Virus record (IMG/VR): IMGVR_UViG_3300042465_005589
Coordinates: 1 to 64,000 of that record
Direction: 5' to 3' (one strand)
DNA: 64,000 nt
Source of the DNA: a virus
Shown here: piece after piece, positions 8,151 through 16,976 of the stretch
Layout: each line of letters starts with the position of its first letter
Position numbering within the stretch: the first letter of the stretch is position 1
Notes under the pieces: generated by a model
What the model saw: only the letters and a program-made list of their open reading frames with translations
What the model was told of the DNA's origin: nothing
The model's database searches: none
Program-made: the position numbers and the translations under genes

Positions 8151-10376
8151 TTATATTATTGTTGTTGTAACAGGAATTGTCGTTGTTGTTGTGGTTGAAA
8201 TATTCCCTATTGTGTATGTGAAATCATCCGGAGGACAAATTTCAGTACTACAATCAGGACAATCAGGGTTAAACATTCTAAACGTATTTTTCAATATATT
8301 AAAATTGTGTTTAACTTCCGGAGCCGATAATGGTGTTACATACATTCTAAATTGAGAAATACCCCCTTCAAATGTTCCTGCGAAATTTTGTTCAATAACA
8401 ATATTTGTATTCATTCCATTAAATGTAGTTCCCGTTAAATCATTAACAGGAAAACATTCAGGGTCTTGTTGATATGGTCCATAAGGTAATGTACAAGATG
8501 AAAATGTTAAATTTTCTCTCAATCCTTGAGTCCCTCCACCCCATGATATATTAAATGGAACACCAACTTGTTTTTCTTTATCCGTACTTAAAGCTCTTGG
8601 AATAATTTCTTCAAAATCTTCAATCGTGTAAAATATTTTACCATTGATATAAATTTTTAATCTTCCTCTTCTATATTTTTTTTCATCTAACCATCTTTCG
8701 TTTAAATTAACTAATTCAATTTTTGATGGTTCAATACCGTCAGGTTGTGTATAAGGTACTGTAATTAATGATATTGAATTATGTGCCAATGACTCCAAAT
8801 ATTTCTCTTGAGTTATAATCCCCAAACCACCACGATACCATAAATCGCAATCATCTAACCAAGTGTATCTTTCCCATACAGCATCTAATTGAAACCAGTG
8901 TTCTTCTTCTAACCAAGCCGGGTTATCAACTAAACAAGTTGGGTAAATTCCACCAGGAGAACAATATTCTGTTACCGTATACCCTGTAGTATATGTAATT
9001 CCACTAGTTGAACAACTTCCACTAGTTTCACACCCTCCTGTAAATCTTAAAACTTTAACACCTATCTGAGGATTTTTAGGGTCTCCACATAATTTAAACG
9101 ATAATGCGTTTGACATCGCATCATATAATGGATTTGTCTCACACGTATACTCTATTGACGTAAACCCTGTTGGTTTACAGGTTAAACAATTTCCAAAATC
9201 ATAACATGTTGAACAACTATAACAAGTGTTAGTACACACAGGCGTTACAGAGTCACAATTTGTTGGTGTTGATGTTGGACTCGGAGTAGGTGTAGGTGTA
9301 GGTTCTATAATTGAACCACAAGTATGAGTTTGACATTCCCAACCACAAGTTTCACATGGACCTAAATTACAATCACAACCACAGGTTATTTTTTGTTGAG
9401 GGTTACCGTTACACTCATCACAACCATAATTAACGTGTGGGTCATGAATATTATCTAAAGACCTTGGCGGATATACGTAGATACATCGACTATTAGTTAT
9501 TGTTCTATTACAACACGCACAAGTTTGAATACAATTATATAAATCTGAAGTTACACGAGTATATCCTGTAAAACAATTAGGGTGACCATCGGCATGATGA
9601 TAAAATTTATTTTCAGCTCTTGCCCCTAAATAAAAAAATATGTTTTTATTCTGAGGATAAATCTCGTTTAATGTTGTTTCATCTGATGATGGTGCGTATT
9701 CGTTGTATAATCTTGGTTTTAATAACATTTCAACAGACCATCCTCTGTTCATTCTTTCGGGAAATATTTCATAGTCATACCCAAATAACTTATAGAAACC
9801 TTGATAAAAACCTCCATATAATTCATGGTATCTACCTTCATAAGGACTATACTTACTTACAACTTCATATAAAACAGTTTTATTAAATCCTGAAAATCTA
9901 ACATTAGGTGATTGAGTATTACCTGTAACTTGGAATAATTTTAATCTTCTATCAAAATGTAATCTATCAAATTTTAAATAATCTGAAAATATTCCTTCTG
10001 TAAAAGTTATAGTTTCTCCGGTCATTTTGGTCACTAAACCATTATCAATTCCTGTTAACCCTATATCACAAGATGTGTGAGAATTAAAACAAGTTATATC
10101 CAATTCTTTAGGGTTATAATAATTTTGAGAAACAAAAATATTGTTTTGATTATAACTTTTATAATTTAATGTTAAATCTTGAACACAAGAAGGGTTATCA
10201 ATGTCAAAATAAAATGGTAATCTATTACCATAGGTCTGAGCAATCAAATATGGGGAGAACACAACCTCTTGATTGTAGTCTCTTTCATCGGATGTTATAG
10301 ACATATCATAGGATTCTAAAGCAAAATTTAGACCCCAATTTGGATAGACGTATTGATTTATATTTTGTTGTGCCAT
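8151..10376 (-). CDS. Cys-rich LamG/concanavalin-like virion protein with PT linker
   Basis: A 741-residue protein. The first 270 residues and the last 250 look like one jelly-roll (LamG/concanavalin-type) domain. Its typical elements include RLKIYINGKIFYTI, and near the C-terminus GGISQFRMYVTPLS before APEVKHNF. The fold is interrupted by a cysteine-rich insert of about 180 residues with CxxC pairs (CNQ/CACC, CGCDC, CETCGWEC) and a [14 protein letters not shown] linker. The C-terminus is a threonine run (TTTTTTIPVTTT). It probably binds host surface carbohydrate. It is divergently transcribed from the next gene. Confidence 0.6.
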   Translation of the reverse strand: MAQQNINQYVYPNWGLNFALESYDMSITSDERDYNQEVVFSPYLIAQTYGNRLPFYFDIDNPSCVQDLTLNYKSYNQNNIFVSQNYYNPKELDITCFNSHTSCDIGLTGIDNGLVTKMTGETITFTEGIFSDYLKFDRLHFDRRLKLFQVTGNTQSPNVRFSGFNKTVLYEVVSKYSPYEGRYHELYGGFYQGFYKLFGYDYEIFPERMNRGWSVEMLLKPRLYNEYAPSSDETTLNEIYPQNKNIFFYLGARAENKFYHHADGHPNCFTGYTRVTSDLYNCIQTCACCNRTITNSRCIYVYPPRSLDNIHDPHVNYGCDECNGNPQQKITCGCDCNLGPCETCGWECQTHTCGSIIEPTPTPTPSPTSTPTNCDSVTPVCTNTCYSCSTCYDFGNCLTCKPTGFTSIEYTCETNPLYDAMSNALSFKLCGDPKNPQIGVKVLRFTGGCETSGSCSTSGITYTTGYTVTEYCSPGGIYPTCLVDNPAWLEEEHWFQLDAVWERYTWLDDCDLWYRGGLGIITQEKYLESLAHNSISLITVPYTQPDGIEPSKIELVNLNERWLDEKKYRRGRLKIYINGKIFYTIEDFEEIIPRALSTDKEKQVGVPFNISWGGGTQGLRENLTFSSCTLPYGPYQQDPECFPVNDLTGTTFNGMNTNIVIEQNFAGTFEGGISQFRMYVTPLSAPEVKHNFNILKNTFRMFNPDCPDCSTEICPPDDFTYTIGNISTTTTTTIPVTTTII

Positions 10377-10378
10377 CT

Positions 10379-10394
10379 TTTTTATGATAAATAC
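10379..10394 (-). promoter_or_regulatory. candidate late promoter (GTATTTATCATAAAAA)
   Basis: This element lies just before the ATG of the Cys-rich gene. It forms a back-to-back pair with the plus-strand element at 10406 in the same 50-bp divergent gap. Confidence 0.5.
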
Positions 10395-10405
10395 ATTAAA
10401 ACGAA

Positions 10406-10420
10406 GTATTTATATGAAAA
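10406..10420 (+). promoter_or_regulatory. candidate late promoter (GTATTTATATGAAAA)
   Basis: It lies 6 bp before the ATG of the 285-residue gene. Its sequence is nearly the same as the divergent partner's, which supports a real shared signal. Confidence 0.5.
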
Positions 10421-10426
10421 AGTTAT

Positions 10427-11284
10427 ATGATAAATTTTAATACAGAGTACTATAGTAATAATTATTACTTCTTTTTAAAAGAAAGAGAGGACAAAATATC
10501 CTTATATTATTCTATTGCGGATACTTTAACTGAATCTAGAAAGAATGATGAGAGAATTGATTTCGATAAAAAAGATTCTAAAAAAATTAAAAATATTGTT
10601 GGGAATGTTTTAAAATCTAAAACAAAAGTTTCTAAAAACGCGTTAACTAAAAAGTTAAAAAGTATTAAACCTAAAAAAGAAATTGATGAATTAGTTGATT
10701 CTGATGGCTCAATGTTAAGTTCAAAAATACCATTTCTTAATCAAACATTAACACCTCATAAAACTACCGACCAAACAGTTGCAATGGCAAGAATTACAAA
10801 TGACCCTGTTACTAGAGGTTATAGAGTTTATTATGGTGAGAGTAAAGAAAAGTCTGATGAAGTTATTAATGAGGTAGATTATTCGGAAGCGTTTGGATAT
10901 GAGGAAACAAAAGATATGGATTTTGATGATACCGTTAAAACTCTTGAAGAGATGGGTGTGGAAAACGCTATTGAACGAGCAAAACAATTTGGAAAGTTAC
11001 CAAAAGAAGAAATTGAAAATGGTGAACTAAGACAGAGATTATCAGAAAAGGATAGTATTGAGGAACAACAAAAACAAAAAATGATTAAAATGGTTGAGGA
11101 TATGTTAACCAAAAAATCTAAATCATCTGATGTTGTTAACAAGTCTTCAGGAAATTCTGACGTTATTAAAAATAAAGGTGTAAGTAAAATATTATTAAAA
11201 AATATTGAGTCAATTAAAAAAATTGCAGATAAAGAAGGAATTAGTATTAATATGTTAATCAAAGCTTTGAAATCTAATGAATAA
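10427..11284 (+). CDS. hypothetical lysine-rich protein, probably virion-associated
   Basis: A 285-residue protein, very rich in Lys, Glu, Asp and Ser, with mostly helical stretches and no known motif that I recognise. The middle segment (TDQTVAMARITNDPVTRGYRV) looks like a short conserved core. The C-terminus (ISINMLIKALKSNE) is amphipathic. It is the first gene of a five-gene plus-strand run behind a TATTTAT element, which suggests late expression. The stop overlaps the next start by 8 bp. Function unknown. Confidence 0.6.
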   Translation: MINFNTEYYSNNYYFFLKEREDKISLYYSIADTLTESRKNDERIDFDKKDSKKIKNIVGNVLKSKTKVSKNALTKKLKSIKPKKEIDELVDSDGSMLSSKIPFLNQTLTPHKTTDQTVAMARITNDPVTRGYRVYYGESKEKSDEVINEVDYSEAFGYEETKDMDFDDTVKTLEEMGVENAIERAKQFGKLPKEEIENGELRQRLSEKDSIEEQQKQKMIKMVEDMLTKKSKSSDVVNKSSGNSDVIKNKGVSKILLKNIESIKKIADKEGISINMLIKALKSNE

Positions 11285-11747
11285 AGATTTATACGGAAAT
11301 ACCGTTCAACTACCTGAAGATGTTGTAGAATATTTACAACAATGTTTTGATTCCGCAAATACGGATGACACAACCATTGAAGGTCACAAAAGAAATCAAG
11401 AATTAAGAGATAGTCGTGAAGTTACTTACCAACAATTAAAACGAATGAAAAATTGGTTTGATAATTTTAATGGACTTGAGAACGATTTACCATTTATCTT
11501 AAACGGTGGTCATTATGTTAAGAATTGGGTTAACGATACTTTAGGGGGGATGAGAGACAATGTTTATCTTGGTAAGAAAGCAAAAGCAGAAGTATTACCA
11601 AATCAATTCATACAAACACACACGAAAGATAATTTAAATAATATGAATAGGTCAAGTAAAAACCATAATTCAACTGTTGGAGATATTAATAAAAATATCA
11701 CAGAAAATTTAAAAAGAATAAACGAATTAATAAAAAAAATAATTTAA
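11277..11747 (+). CDS. hypothetical protein (156 aa)
   Basis: Unrecognised protein beginning MNKDLYGNTVQLPEDVVEYL. The central region 'REVTYQQLKRMKNWFDNF...LNGGHYVKNWVNDTLGGMR' is Trp- and Asn-containing and looks helical. It recalls small phage structural proteins, but I cannot name a family. It overlaps the previous gene by 8 bp and is followed after 1 bp by the next. Its place in a late-type operon suggests a virion role. Confidence 0.55.
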   Translation: MNKDLYGNTVQLPEDVVEYLQQCFDSANTDDTTIEGHKRNQELRDSREVTYQQLKRMKNWFDNFNGLENDLPFILNGGHYVKNWVNDTLGGMRDNVYLGKKAKAEVLPNQFIQTHTKDNLNNMNRSSKNHNSTVGDINKNITENLKRINELIKKII

Positions 11748-11748
11748 C

Positions 11749-12042
11749 ATGGCAAATTTAGAACCTTTAGATTTCGCACAACCTGAAAACGAATTATCTG
11801 CAATTGCGGATATGCAAAGAAAAATGTTATTTCCTAAAAATGACTTTAAAATTACTAATCAATACTCATCCGTTAATCCTGATGCTTTAGCAGATGGAGA
11901 TACTCAAGGTAAAGGTACAGGAGGGTTTTTAGATGTTTACAATCAAAATGCGGGAGCAATTCAAGACATTATGGAAAGAAAGTCTGAACTAGTTGTTAAC
12001 GAATACAAAGAAGACAAACCATACACGACACCAAGTGCATAA
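11749..12042 (+). CDS. hypothetical protein (97 aa)
   Basis: Short acidic protein starting MANLEPLDFAQPENELSAIA, with a Gly-rich centre (GDTQGKGTGGFLDVYNQNAG) and a charged tail. No family is recognised. It abuts the gene before it (1 bp) and shares one base (A of TAA/ATG) with the WYL-like gene after it, so it belongs to the same operon. Function unknown. Confidence 0.55.
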   Translation: MANLEPLDFAQPENELSAIADMQRKMLFPKNDFKITNQYSSVNPDALADGDTQGKGTGGFLDVYNQNAGAIQDIMERKSELVVNEYKEDKPYTTPSA

Positions 12043-12725
12043 TGAAACTTTACAACACATTTAAATCACTTATTTTAGAAATAGCGTCTGTTGACTCTAT
12101 AGTCGACGCTATAAAAAAACGAGATAAGATTATAATTTACTATGATGGTGATGAACCAGGTGGTCGAGGATTACGTTTAATCGAGCCCGTTTGTTTTGGT
12201 TATTCAAAAGCGGATAACCCTGTTGTTAGAGCATGGGACTCACAAGGAGCTTCACACACTGCGTATTTAGGTGAACAACCATTACCAGGATGGAGACTTT
12301 TTAGAGCCGATAAAATATTTTCTTTCAAACCAACAGGAGAAACATTTAACGAGGCAAAACCAAACTATAATCCTAATGGGGATAAAAGTATGAATCGAGT
12401 TATTATTAACGCAGATTTTTCTGAAGTAACCCCACAAACACCGGAAACGCCAGCCCCTGAAACAGAAACTGAAGTTGCGGTCGATGATGTAATTAACGAT
12501 GTAATTATTACTACCGTTAATGATATGATTAATAGTATTATAGAAAAAGATGGTGTTGATTCGTTAGAGGGTGTTGATTTATCAAAAGCCGCTGAATCAT
12601 ATAAAAGAATATATTCAGGCATTGAGGGTAAAATTCGTAGAAACTTATCCAATCAAGAAAAGAATGATTTAAGACCAAAAGTTTCAGAACTAATAAAACA
12701 ATCTCAAAGTTTAATTAAAAAATAA
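12042..12725 (+). CDS. WYL-like domain protein, possible packaged virion protein
   Basis: A 227-residue protein. Residues of about 17-95 read like a WYL (SH3-like beta-barrel) domain: 'SIVDAIKKRDKIIIYYDG' with a DEPGGRGLRLIEP turn and 'GWRLFRADKIFSF' at its end. The rest is an acidic Pro/Thr linker and a helical C-terminus. WYL domains usually bind nucleic acid or nucleotides in regulators, but here no DNA-binding HTH is present. The N-terminus MKLYNTFKSLILE resembles T4-type capsid-targeting peptides that end in (L/I)xE. WYL fold likely; role unknown. Confidence 0.5.
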   Translation: MKLYNTFKSLILEIASVDSIVDAIKKRDKIIIYYDGDEPGGRGLRLIEPVCFGYSKADNPVVRAWDSQGASHTAYLGEQPLPGWRLFRADKIFSFKPTGETFNEAKPNYNPNGDKSMNRVIINADFSEVTPQTPETPAPETETEVAVDDVINDVIITTVNDMINSIIEKDGVDSLEGVDLSKAAESYKRIYSGIEGKIRRNLSNQEKNDLRPKVSELIKQSQSLIKK

Positions 12726-12726
12726 T

Positions 12727-13320
12727 ATGACAAACGAAAATGATTTAATTCAAAAACTTATGATTTCCAAACAGATAATGGAAAAACATAATCAAACACC
12801 AAGAGGTGGTATGCCATCGATGGATTCGTATAACACTCCAGAAGTCGCAACTTATAACGCTCCTCCCGCAACATATAATTTACCTCAAGATATGTTACAA
12901 GAAGCTTCGGTACCTGTACAACAAGTTAATCAACCAATGACTCAAGATAGAGTTATGGCATCAAAATTACCGGATGAAATTAAAAGATTAATGATTGAAC
13001 ATCCAATTTCACAACCTGCTGGTATGGGAGGTCCAACATTATCTAATGATTTAATCGATAAAGCGGCAAGATTAATGAATACTGATGCTCGAGGTAATCA
13101 AGTTAATCAGGTAAAACAAAAAGTTCAAGAACAATCACAACCACAACCTAGTTTTAATAATAAACAATTAAGAGACATGTTAAAAGAAGTTGTTGAGGAA
13201 GTTTTGCAAGAAAATGGTATTTTAGCCGAATCAACACAAAAATCAAATGAAGTGTTTTCTTTTAAAGTTGGAAAACATGTGTTTGAAGGTAAAGTAACCA
13301 AAATAAAAAAAATGTCTTAA
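12727..13320 (+). CDS. hypothetical Gln/Pro/Met-rich protein
   Basis: A 197-residue protein. Low-complexity Gln, Pro, Met and Asn-rich segments fill residues 20-145. A conserved-looking C-terminal end follows, with an amphipathic helix (LRDMLKEVVEEVLQENG) and a small beta hairpin (VFSFKVGKHVFEGKVTKIKK). It is the last gene of the run before a strong terminator. The composition suggests a flexible virion or assembly protein; no family is recognised. Confidence 0.55.
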   Translation: MTNENDLIQKLMISKQIMEKHNQTPRGGMPSMDSYNTPEVATYNAPPATYNLPQDMLQEASVPVQQVNQPMTQDRVMASKLPDEIKRLMIEHPISQPAGMGGPTLSNDLIDKAARLMNTDARGNQVNQVKQKVQEQSQPQPSFNNKQLRDMLKEVVEEVLQENGILAESTQKSNEVFSFKVGKHVFEGKVTKIKKMS

Positions 13321-13341
13321 ACTTTATTTACTTTAAAATTT

Positions 13342-13376
13342 AAACCCCCTAAGGAAACTTAAGGGGTTTTTTATTT
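13342..13376 (+). terminator. Rho-independent terminator
   Basis: An imperfect stem of CCCCTAAG with CTTAAGGGG (one bulged A), a GAAA loop and six Ts. It closes the 10.4-13.3 kb operon. Confidence 0.8.
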
Positions 13377-13384
13377 CTTAATTC

Positions 13385-13415
13385 TTGATATTATGATACT
13401 ATTTAATTATATTTT
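13385..13415 (+). promoter_or_regulatory. candidate host-type promoter (TTG-N20-TATATTTT)
   Basis: TTG at 13385 and TATATTTT at 13408-13415 approximate the Bacteroidota pattern TTTG-N19-TAnnTTTG, with the last G missing. It lies between a terminator and the first gene of the long glycosyltransferase operon. A sigma70-like TTGATA/TATATT reading of the same bases is also possible. Confidence 0.4.
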
Positions 13416-13433
13416 CTGTGATAATATTAAACT

Positions 13434-14654
13434 ATGAAAGAAAAAATAAATGTTTTAGTTCTCGCGTCAGATAAAACAGGCGTAGGGAAATTCAGGTCTT
13501 TAGACCCACATATTAAGTTACAAAATCTATATCCTGACGATTTCCACGTTGATATTGATTATGAACCAAGAATAAATGATATAAAGTATTGGGATAAATA
13601 CCAAATAATCCATGTGCATCGAAATATTGGTAGTCACTATGACCAAACACCATCAATTGTTAAATATTTAAAATCAATTGGTAAAGTGGTTGTTATTGAT
13701 ATTGATGATTATTGGTTACCAACTATTGACCATCCAATACATAGTATTATTGTTCAAAATAAAATTCACGAGAAAATTGTCGCAAACTTAAAAGAAGCTG
13801 ATTGGGTTACAACCACAACTGACATATTCGCCAATGAAATTCGTAAAATCAATAAAAATGTTTTGGTATTACCAAACGCTATTGACCCTAATGAACAACA
13901 ATTTAATCAACCAACACCACCGTCAGATAAAATCAGAATTGGTTGGTTAGGAGGGTCTTCACATTTACACGATTTAAATTTATTAGGTGATTTCGTTCAA
14001 AAGAATCAAGACATTAATGATAAATTACAATATGTAATTTGTGGGTTCGACACAAGAGGTTCTGTAACTGAAATTAATCCACAAACAGGTGAACAAAAGA
14101 AAAGAGATATTCTTCCACACGAAACTGTATGGGTTAATTATGAGGGTATCTTTACAAATAATTACAAAACATTAGATGAAAATTACATTAAATTCTTAAA
14201 GGAATTTAAAGAGAATGAATATATTTCAGATAAAGAATTACCATACGTTAGAGTTTGGACAAAACCGGTTAATTCTTACGCTATGAATTATTCAAAATTT
14301 GATATATCTTTGGCACCGATTAAAAATCACATCTTTAATAGAATGAAATCTCAATTAAAAGTAATTGAGGCAGGATTCTATAAGAAAGCATTAATTGCGT
14401 CTGAAATTGGACCATATACTATAGATTTAAAACATTGTTTAAAAAATGGGGTATTCACCGACGAAGGAAATGCGATTTTAATCCCTGAAAGTAGGAACCA
14501 TAGTGATTGGTCTAAATCAATTAAAAAATTAGTTCAGAATCCTGAAATGATAACTGAGTTAGGAGAGAGATTATATAATACCGTAAAAGACAAATATGAC
14601 CTTAATAAAGTAACGGTTACAAGAGCGGAGTTTTACAAAAGTTTAATCAAATAA
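13434..14654 (+). CDS. GT4-like (GT-B fold) glycosyltransferase
   Basis: A 406-residue protein with a two-domain GT-B arrangement. The N-terminal Rossmann half begins INVLVLASDKTGVGKFR and includes YQIIHVHRNIG and KVVVIDIDDYWLP. The C-terminal half begins near residue 165 (IRIGWLGGSSHLHDL) and has the donor-binding region 'KVIEAGFYKKALIAS', which is the E-x7-E-like area of GT4 enzymes. Transfers a sugar from an activated donor; acceptor unknown. First gene of an operon carrying at least six other glycosyltransferase-type genes. Confidence 0.75.
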   Translation: MKEKINVLVLASDKTGVGKFRSLDPHIKLQNLYPDDFHVDIDYEPRINDIKYWDKYQIIHVHRNIGSHYDQTPSIVKYLKSIGKVVVIDIDDYWLPTIDHPIHSIIVQNKIHEKIVANLKEADWVTTTTDIFANEIRKINKNVLVLPNAIDPNEQQFNQPTPPSDKIRIGWLGGSSHLHDLNLLGDFVQKNQDINDKLQYVICGFDTRGSVTEINPQTGEQKKRDILPHETVWVNYEGIFTNNYKTLDENYIKFLKEFKENEYISDKELPYVRVWTKPVNSYAMNYSKFDISLAPIKNHIFNRMKSQLKVIEAGFYKKALIASEIGPYTIDLKHCLKNGVFTDEGNAILIPESRNHSDWSKSIKKLVQNPEMITELGERLYNTVKDKYDLNKVTVTRAEFYKSLIK

Positions 14655-14664
14655 AAAACAAAAA

Positions 14665-15375
14665 ATGATAAAAATACCTTTAACTAAAATATTATTTTTA
14701 GATATAGAAACTGTTGGAATTGAAAAAGATTATGACACTTGTTTAGAAAAGAGACCTGAACTCGCTAAACAATTTGACAAATATTACGATTGGTTTTTAA
14801 AACGATTTCCTGAAGATAAGGAAATTGAAGTTAACCAAAAAAATACAGTGTTTGCAACAAGAACAGCTTTAGTTCCTGAATTTGCAAAAATTGTTTGTAT
14901 GAGTGTTGCGTTTGTAATGGATAATGGAGATATAAAAAAAACAACCTTTTCCGGAGACAACGAAAAAGAGGTATTAAAAGAATGTCAAAAATTATTAGAC
15001 CGTTGTGGTAAATTAGATTTTTTTCTATGTGGACATAATTTAAAAAACTTTGACATTCCAATGACAGCTAAAAGAATGATTATTAATGGATTATTACCCC
15101 CATCAATTCTACCTTCTTACGATACAAAGCCGTGGGAAATCAAAGCTATTGATACTAGAGAAATTTGGCAATATGGTGCTTATACAGCGATTGGGTCATT
15201 AGACTTGATGTGTACTTCAATGGAAGTTCCATCACCAAAAGAGGGTGAAGTTACCGGAGATAAAGTACACGACGCATATTGGAACAAAGATATGTTAGAA
15301 GAAATATCTGCATATTGTGAACGTGACGTATTAGTCTTAATTGACATAATAAAAAAATTAAAAGAATTAGAATAA
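14665..15375 (+). CDS. DEDD-type 3'-5' exonuclease (PolB-exonuclease-like)
   Basis: A 236-residue single-domain nuclease. Motif I is FLDIETVG (D13, E15). Motif II is the GHNLKNFDIPM segment with its Asp. Motif III is YCERDVLVLIDII, with the Asp that completes the DEDDy/DEDDh set. These residues bind two metal ions that cleave 3' ends. The length and 'predicted PolB-like exonuclease' layout fit stand-alone enzymes from phages and bacteria. The stop TAA overlaps the dUTPase ATG, which suggests coupled expression and a role in phage DNA metabolism. Confidence 0.75.
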   Translation: MIKIPLTKILFLDIETVGIEKDYDTCLEKRPELAKQFDKYYDWFLKRFPEDKEIEVNQKNTVFATRTALVPEFAKIVCMSVAFVMDNGDIKKTTFSGDNEKEVLKECQKLLDRCGKLDFFLCGHNLKNFDIPMTAKRMIINGLLPPSILPSYDTKPWEIKAIDTREIWQYGAYTAIGSLDLMCTSMEVPSPKEGEVTGDKVHDAYWNKDMLEEISAYCERDVLVLIDIIKKLKELE

Positions 15376-16055
15376 TGTTTAACGAAGATTTAGATTTTTT
15401 AAAAAACAAAGCGGAAGAATTAAAAAAATTAGCGAATATTGATTTAGATGATTTAAGTTATGATGATATAATGAGTGAATTTGGTTTGGATTTAAAACAA
15501 CTTGAAGAAGATATGTTAAATTCAAAAACAAGATTACCATTAGGATTTGTAAAAATTCATCCCGACGCAATAACCCCGAAATATAATTATGATAGTGATT
15601 CAGGTTTTGACCTACATTCTGTTGAAGATGTTACCATAGAAGCTTTCGGTCGAGCGTTAGTTCCTAGCGGACTATCCTTTGATATTAAAGATGGATATGA
15701 GATTCAAGTTAGGACTAAAAGTGGTTTAGCCATTAATCAGGGTCTTATGGTTTTAAACTCACCTGGAACTGTGGATTGTTTTTCAGAAGATATGAAAATA
15801 CTAACAATTAAGGGTGAAAAAACGATAAATGAATTAAATCTTAATGATGTTATCTTTTCATTTAATGAAAAGACATTAGAAATTGAAAAAGATATTATTA
15901 CCAACATTTTTAACACGGAAGAACAGGAAATAATTGTTTTTGAAACTGACAATGGAATATTAGAGGTTACACCTAATAGTGAAGTTTATACTAAAAGAGG
16001 GTTATTGTTGGCTAAAGATGTGAAAGAAAATGATGAGATTATTGTTTTTTATTAA
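15375..16055 (+). CDS. dut: dUTPase N-terminal half fused to split-intein N-fragment (IntN)
   Basis: Residues 1-134 are a trimeric dUTPase up to motif III. Motif I is DSGFDLHS, motif II TKSGLA, and motif III starts at SPGTVD. At residue 135 (Cys, TGT at 15777) a 92-residue intein N-fragment begins, CFSEDMKILTIKGEKTINEL. Its block-B-like part is LEVTPNSEVYTKRG, and it then stops. The usual block B His of TxxH is a Ser (TPNS), an oddity. The other half lies 0.9 kb downstream. dUTPase hydrolyses dUTP to dUMP. This polypeptide lacks motifs IV and V and should be inactive until trans-spliced. The N-terminal 50 residues are an acidic helical extension. Confidence 0.88.
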   Translation: MFNEDLDFLKNKAEELKKLANIDLDDLSYDDIMSEFGLDLKQLEEDMLNSKTRLPLGFVKIHPDAITPKYNYDSDSGFDLHSVEDVTIEAFGRALVPSGLSFDIKDGYEIQVRTKSGLAINQGLMVLNSPGTVDCFSEDMKILTIKGEKTINELNLNDVIFSFNEKTLEIEKDIITNIFNTEEQEIIVFETDNGILEVTPNSEVYTKRGLLLAKDVKENDEIIVFY

Positions 16056-16064
16056 CCTGTGTAA

Positions 16065-16071
16065 TATTTAT
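16065..16071 (+). promoter_or_regulatory. candidate late promoter core (TATTTAT) of the homing endonuclease
   Basis: AATATTTATCAATAAAG lies 20 bp before the endonuclease ATG, inside the gap between the two dUTPase halves. The endonuclease may therefore have its own transcription start. Confidence 0.4.
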
Positions 16072-16091
16072 CAATAAAGATAAAGGGTATA

Positions 16092-16976
16092 ATGGTAAAA
16101 TGTTTAATTTGTGGGGTAGAAAAAAAATGTTCAATTGTTGAACATTTAAAATTTGTACATCAATTAAAATCTGATGAGTATAAAAAAATGTTCTTTGGTT
16201 CAAAAGTTAAATCAGATGACGAACTATTAAAAATGTCGGATAGAGCCAAAAAAAATTGGAGTAGTCCTGAGTATAAAGAATCTCAAATTAAAATTAGAAA
16301 AATTACACATCAAGACCCAATTTTTAAAGAAAAGATGTCTGAAACTTTAAAGAAAAAACATAAAGAAAATCCGGAGTTATTCACAGGATTTACTCAATGG
16401 TCTAAAACTGAGAAATATAAAGAATGGGTTATATCAAAAGAACGAACAGATAAAATATCTAAAACTAGTAAAAAAAGATGGGAGAATGACGAATATCGAG
16501 AAAAAACCATCAATTCTATTAAGAAATCATTAAATGATGGAAGGTGTGATAAATCGTTAGAGTTTAGAGAAAAAATGTCAATAATTATTTCAAAATTATA
16601 TGCAAATGGTACAATATCTAACGAATCAAATAAATATAAAACAGGTAAATATAATTCAAAAACAAATGAGGTATTTTTATATTCCTCATCATATGAATTG
16701 GAATCTATGGTATTATTTGATGATTCCAACAATATAAAAAGTTGGACTAATAAACATGGAATTAGAATTAAATATTTTTATAATAATTTAAATAGAAATT
16801 ATGTTCCCGATTTTTTAGTTGAGTTTATAAATGGAGTTACTTATATTATTGAAATGAAAGGATGGAACACTGAAGAGGTTGATATTAAAGAATATTACAC
16901 AAAAAAAACATACCCTAACTATAAAATATTCTATAGTGTTAACGAATTAAAACAATTTATAAATGAAAACAACTAA
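16092..16976 (+). CDS. free-standing homing endonuclease inside the fractured dUTPase gene
   Basis: A 294-residue protein. Residues 4-23 form a C2H2-like zinc finger (C4, C7, H18, H23). Residues 50-170 hold repeated NUMOD3-like helical segments (SDRAKKNWSSPEYK and similar, with KMSETLKKKH and KISKTSKKRW). The C-terminal part has a PD-(D/E)XK-type nuclease signature: E202/E204, P239-D240 in YVPDFLV, and E254-x-K256 in YIIEMKG. It sits exactly between IntN and IntC and overlaps the IntC start by 14 bp. This matches the 'fractured gene' arrangement known for other phage split inteins. It probably drives spread of the insertion at the dUTPase motif III site. Confidence 0.75.
   Translation: MVKCLICGVEKKCSIVEHLKFVHQLKSDEYKKMFFGSKVKSDDELLKMSDRAKKNWSSPEYKESQIKIRKITHQDPIFKEKMSETLKKKHKENPELFTGFTQWSKTEKYKEWVISKERTDKISKTSKKRWENDEYREKTINSIKKSLNDGRCDKSLEFREKMSIIISKLYANGTISNESNKYKTGKYNSKTNEVFLYSSSYELESMVLFDDSNNIKSWTNKHGIRIKYFYNNLNRNYVPDFLVEFINGVTYIIEMKGWNTEEVDIKEYYTKKTYPNYKIFYSVNELKQFINENN

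Noticed and set aside
13385-13413. E. coli-type sigma70 promoter TTGATA-17-TATATT
   Set aside because: The host evidence favours the Bacteroidota pattern; in AT-rich DNA such matches are common by chance.
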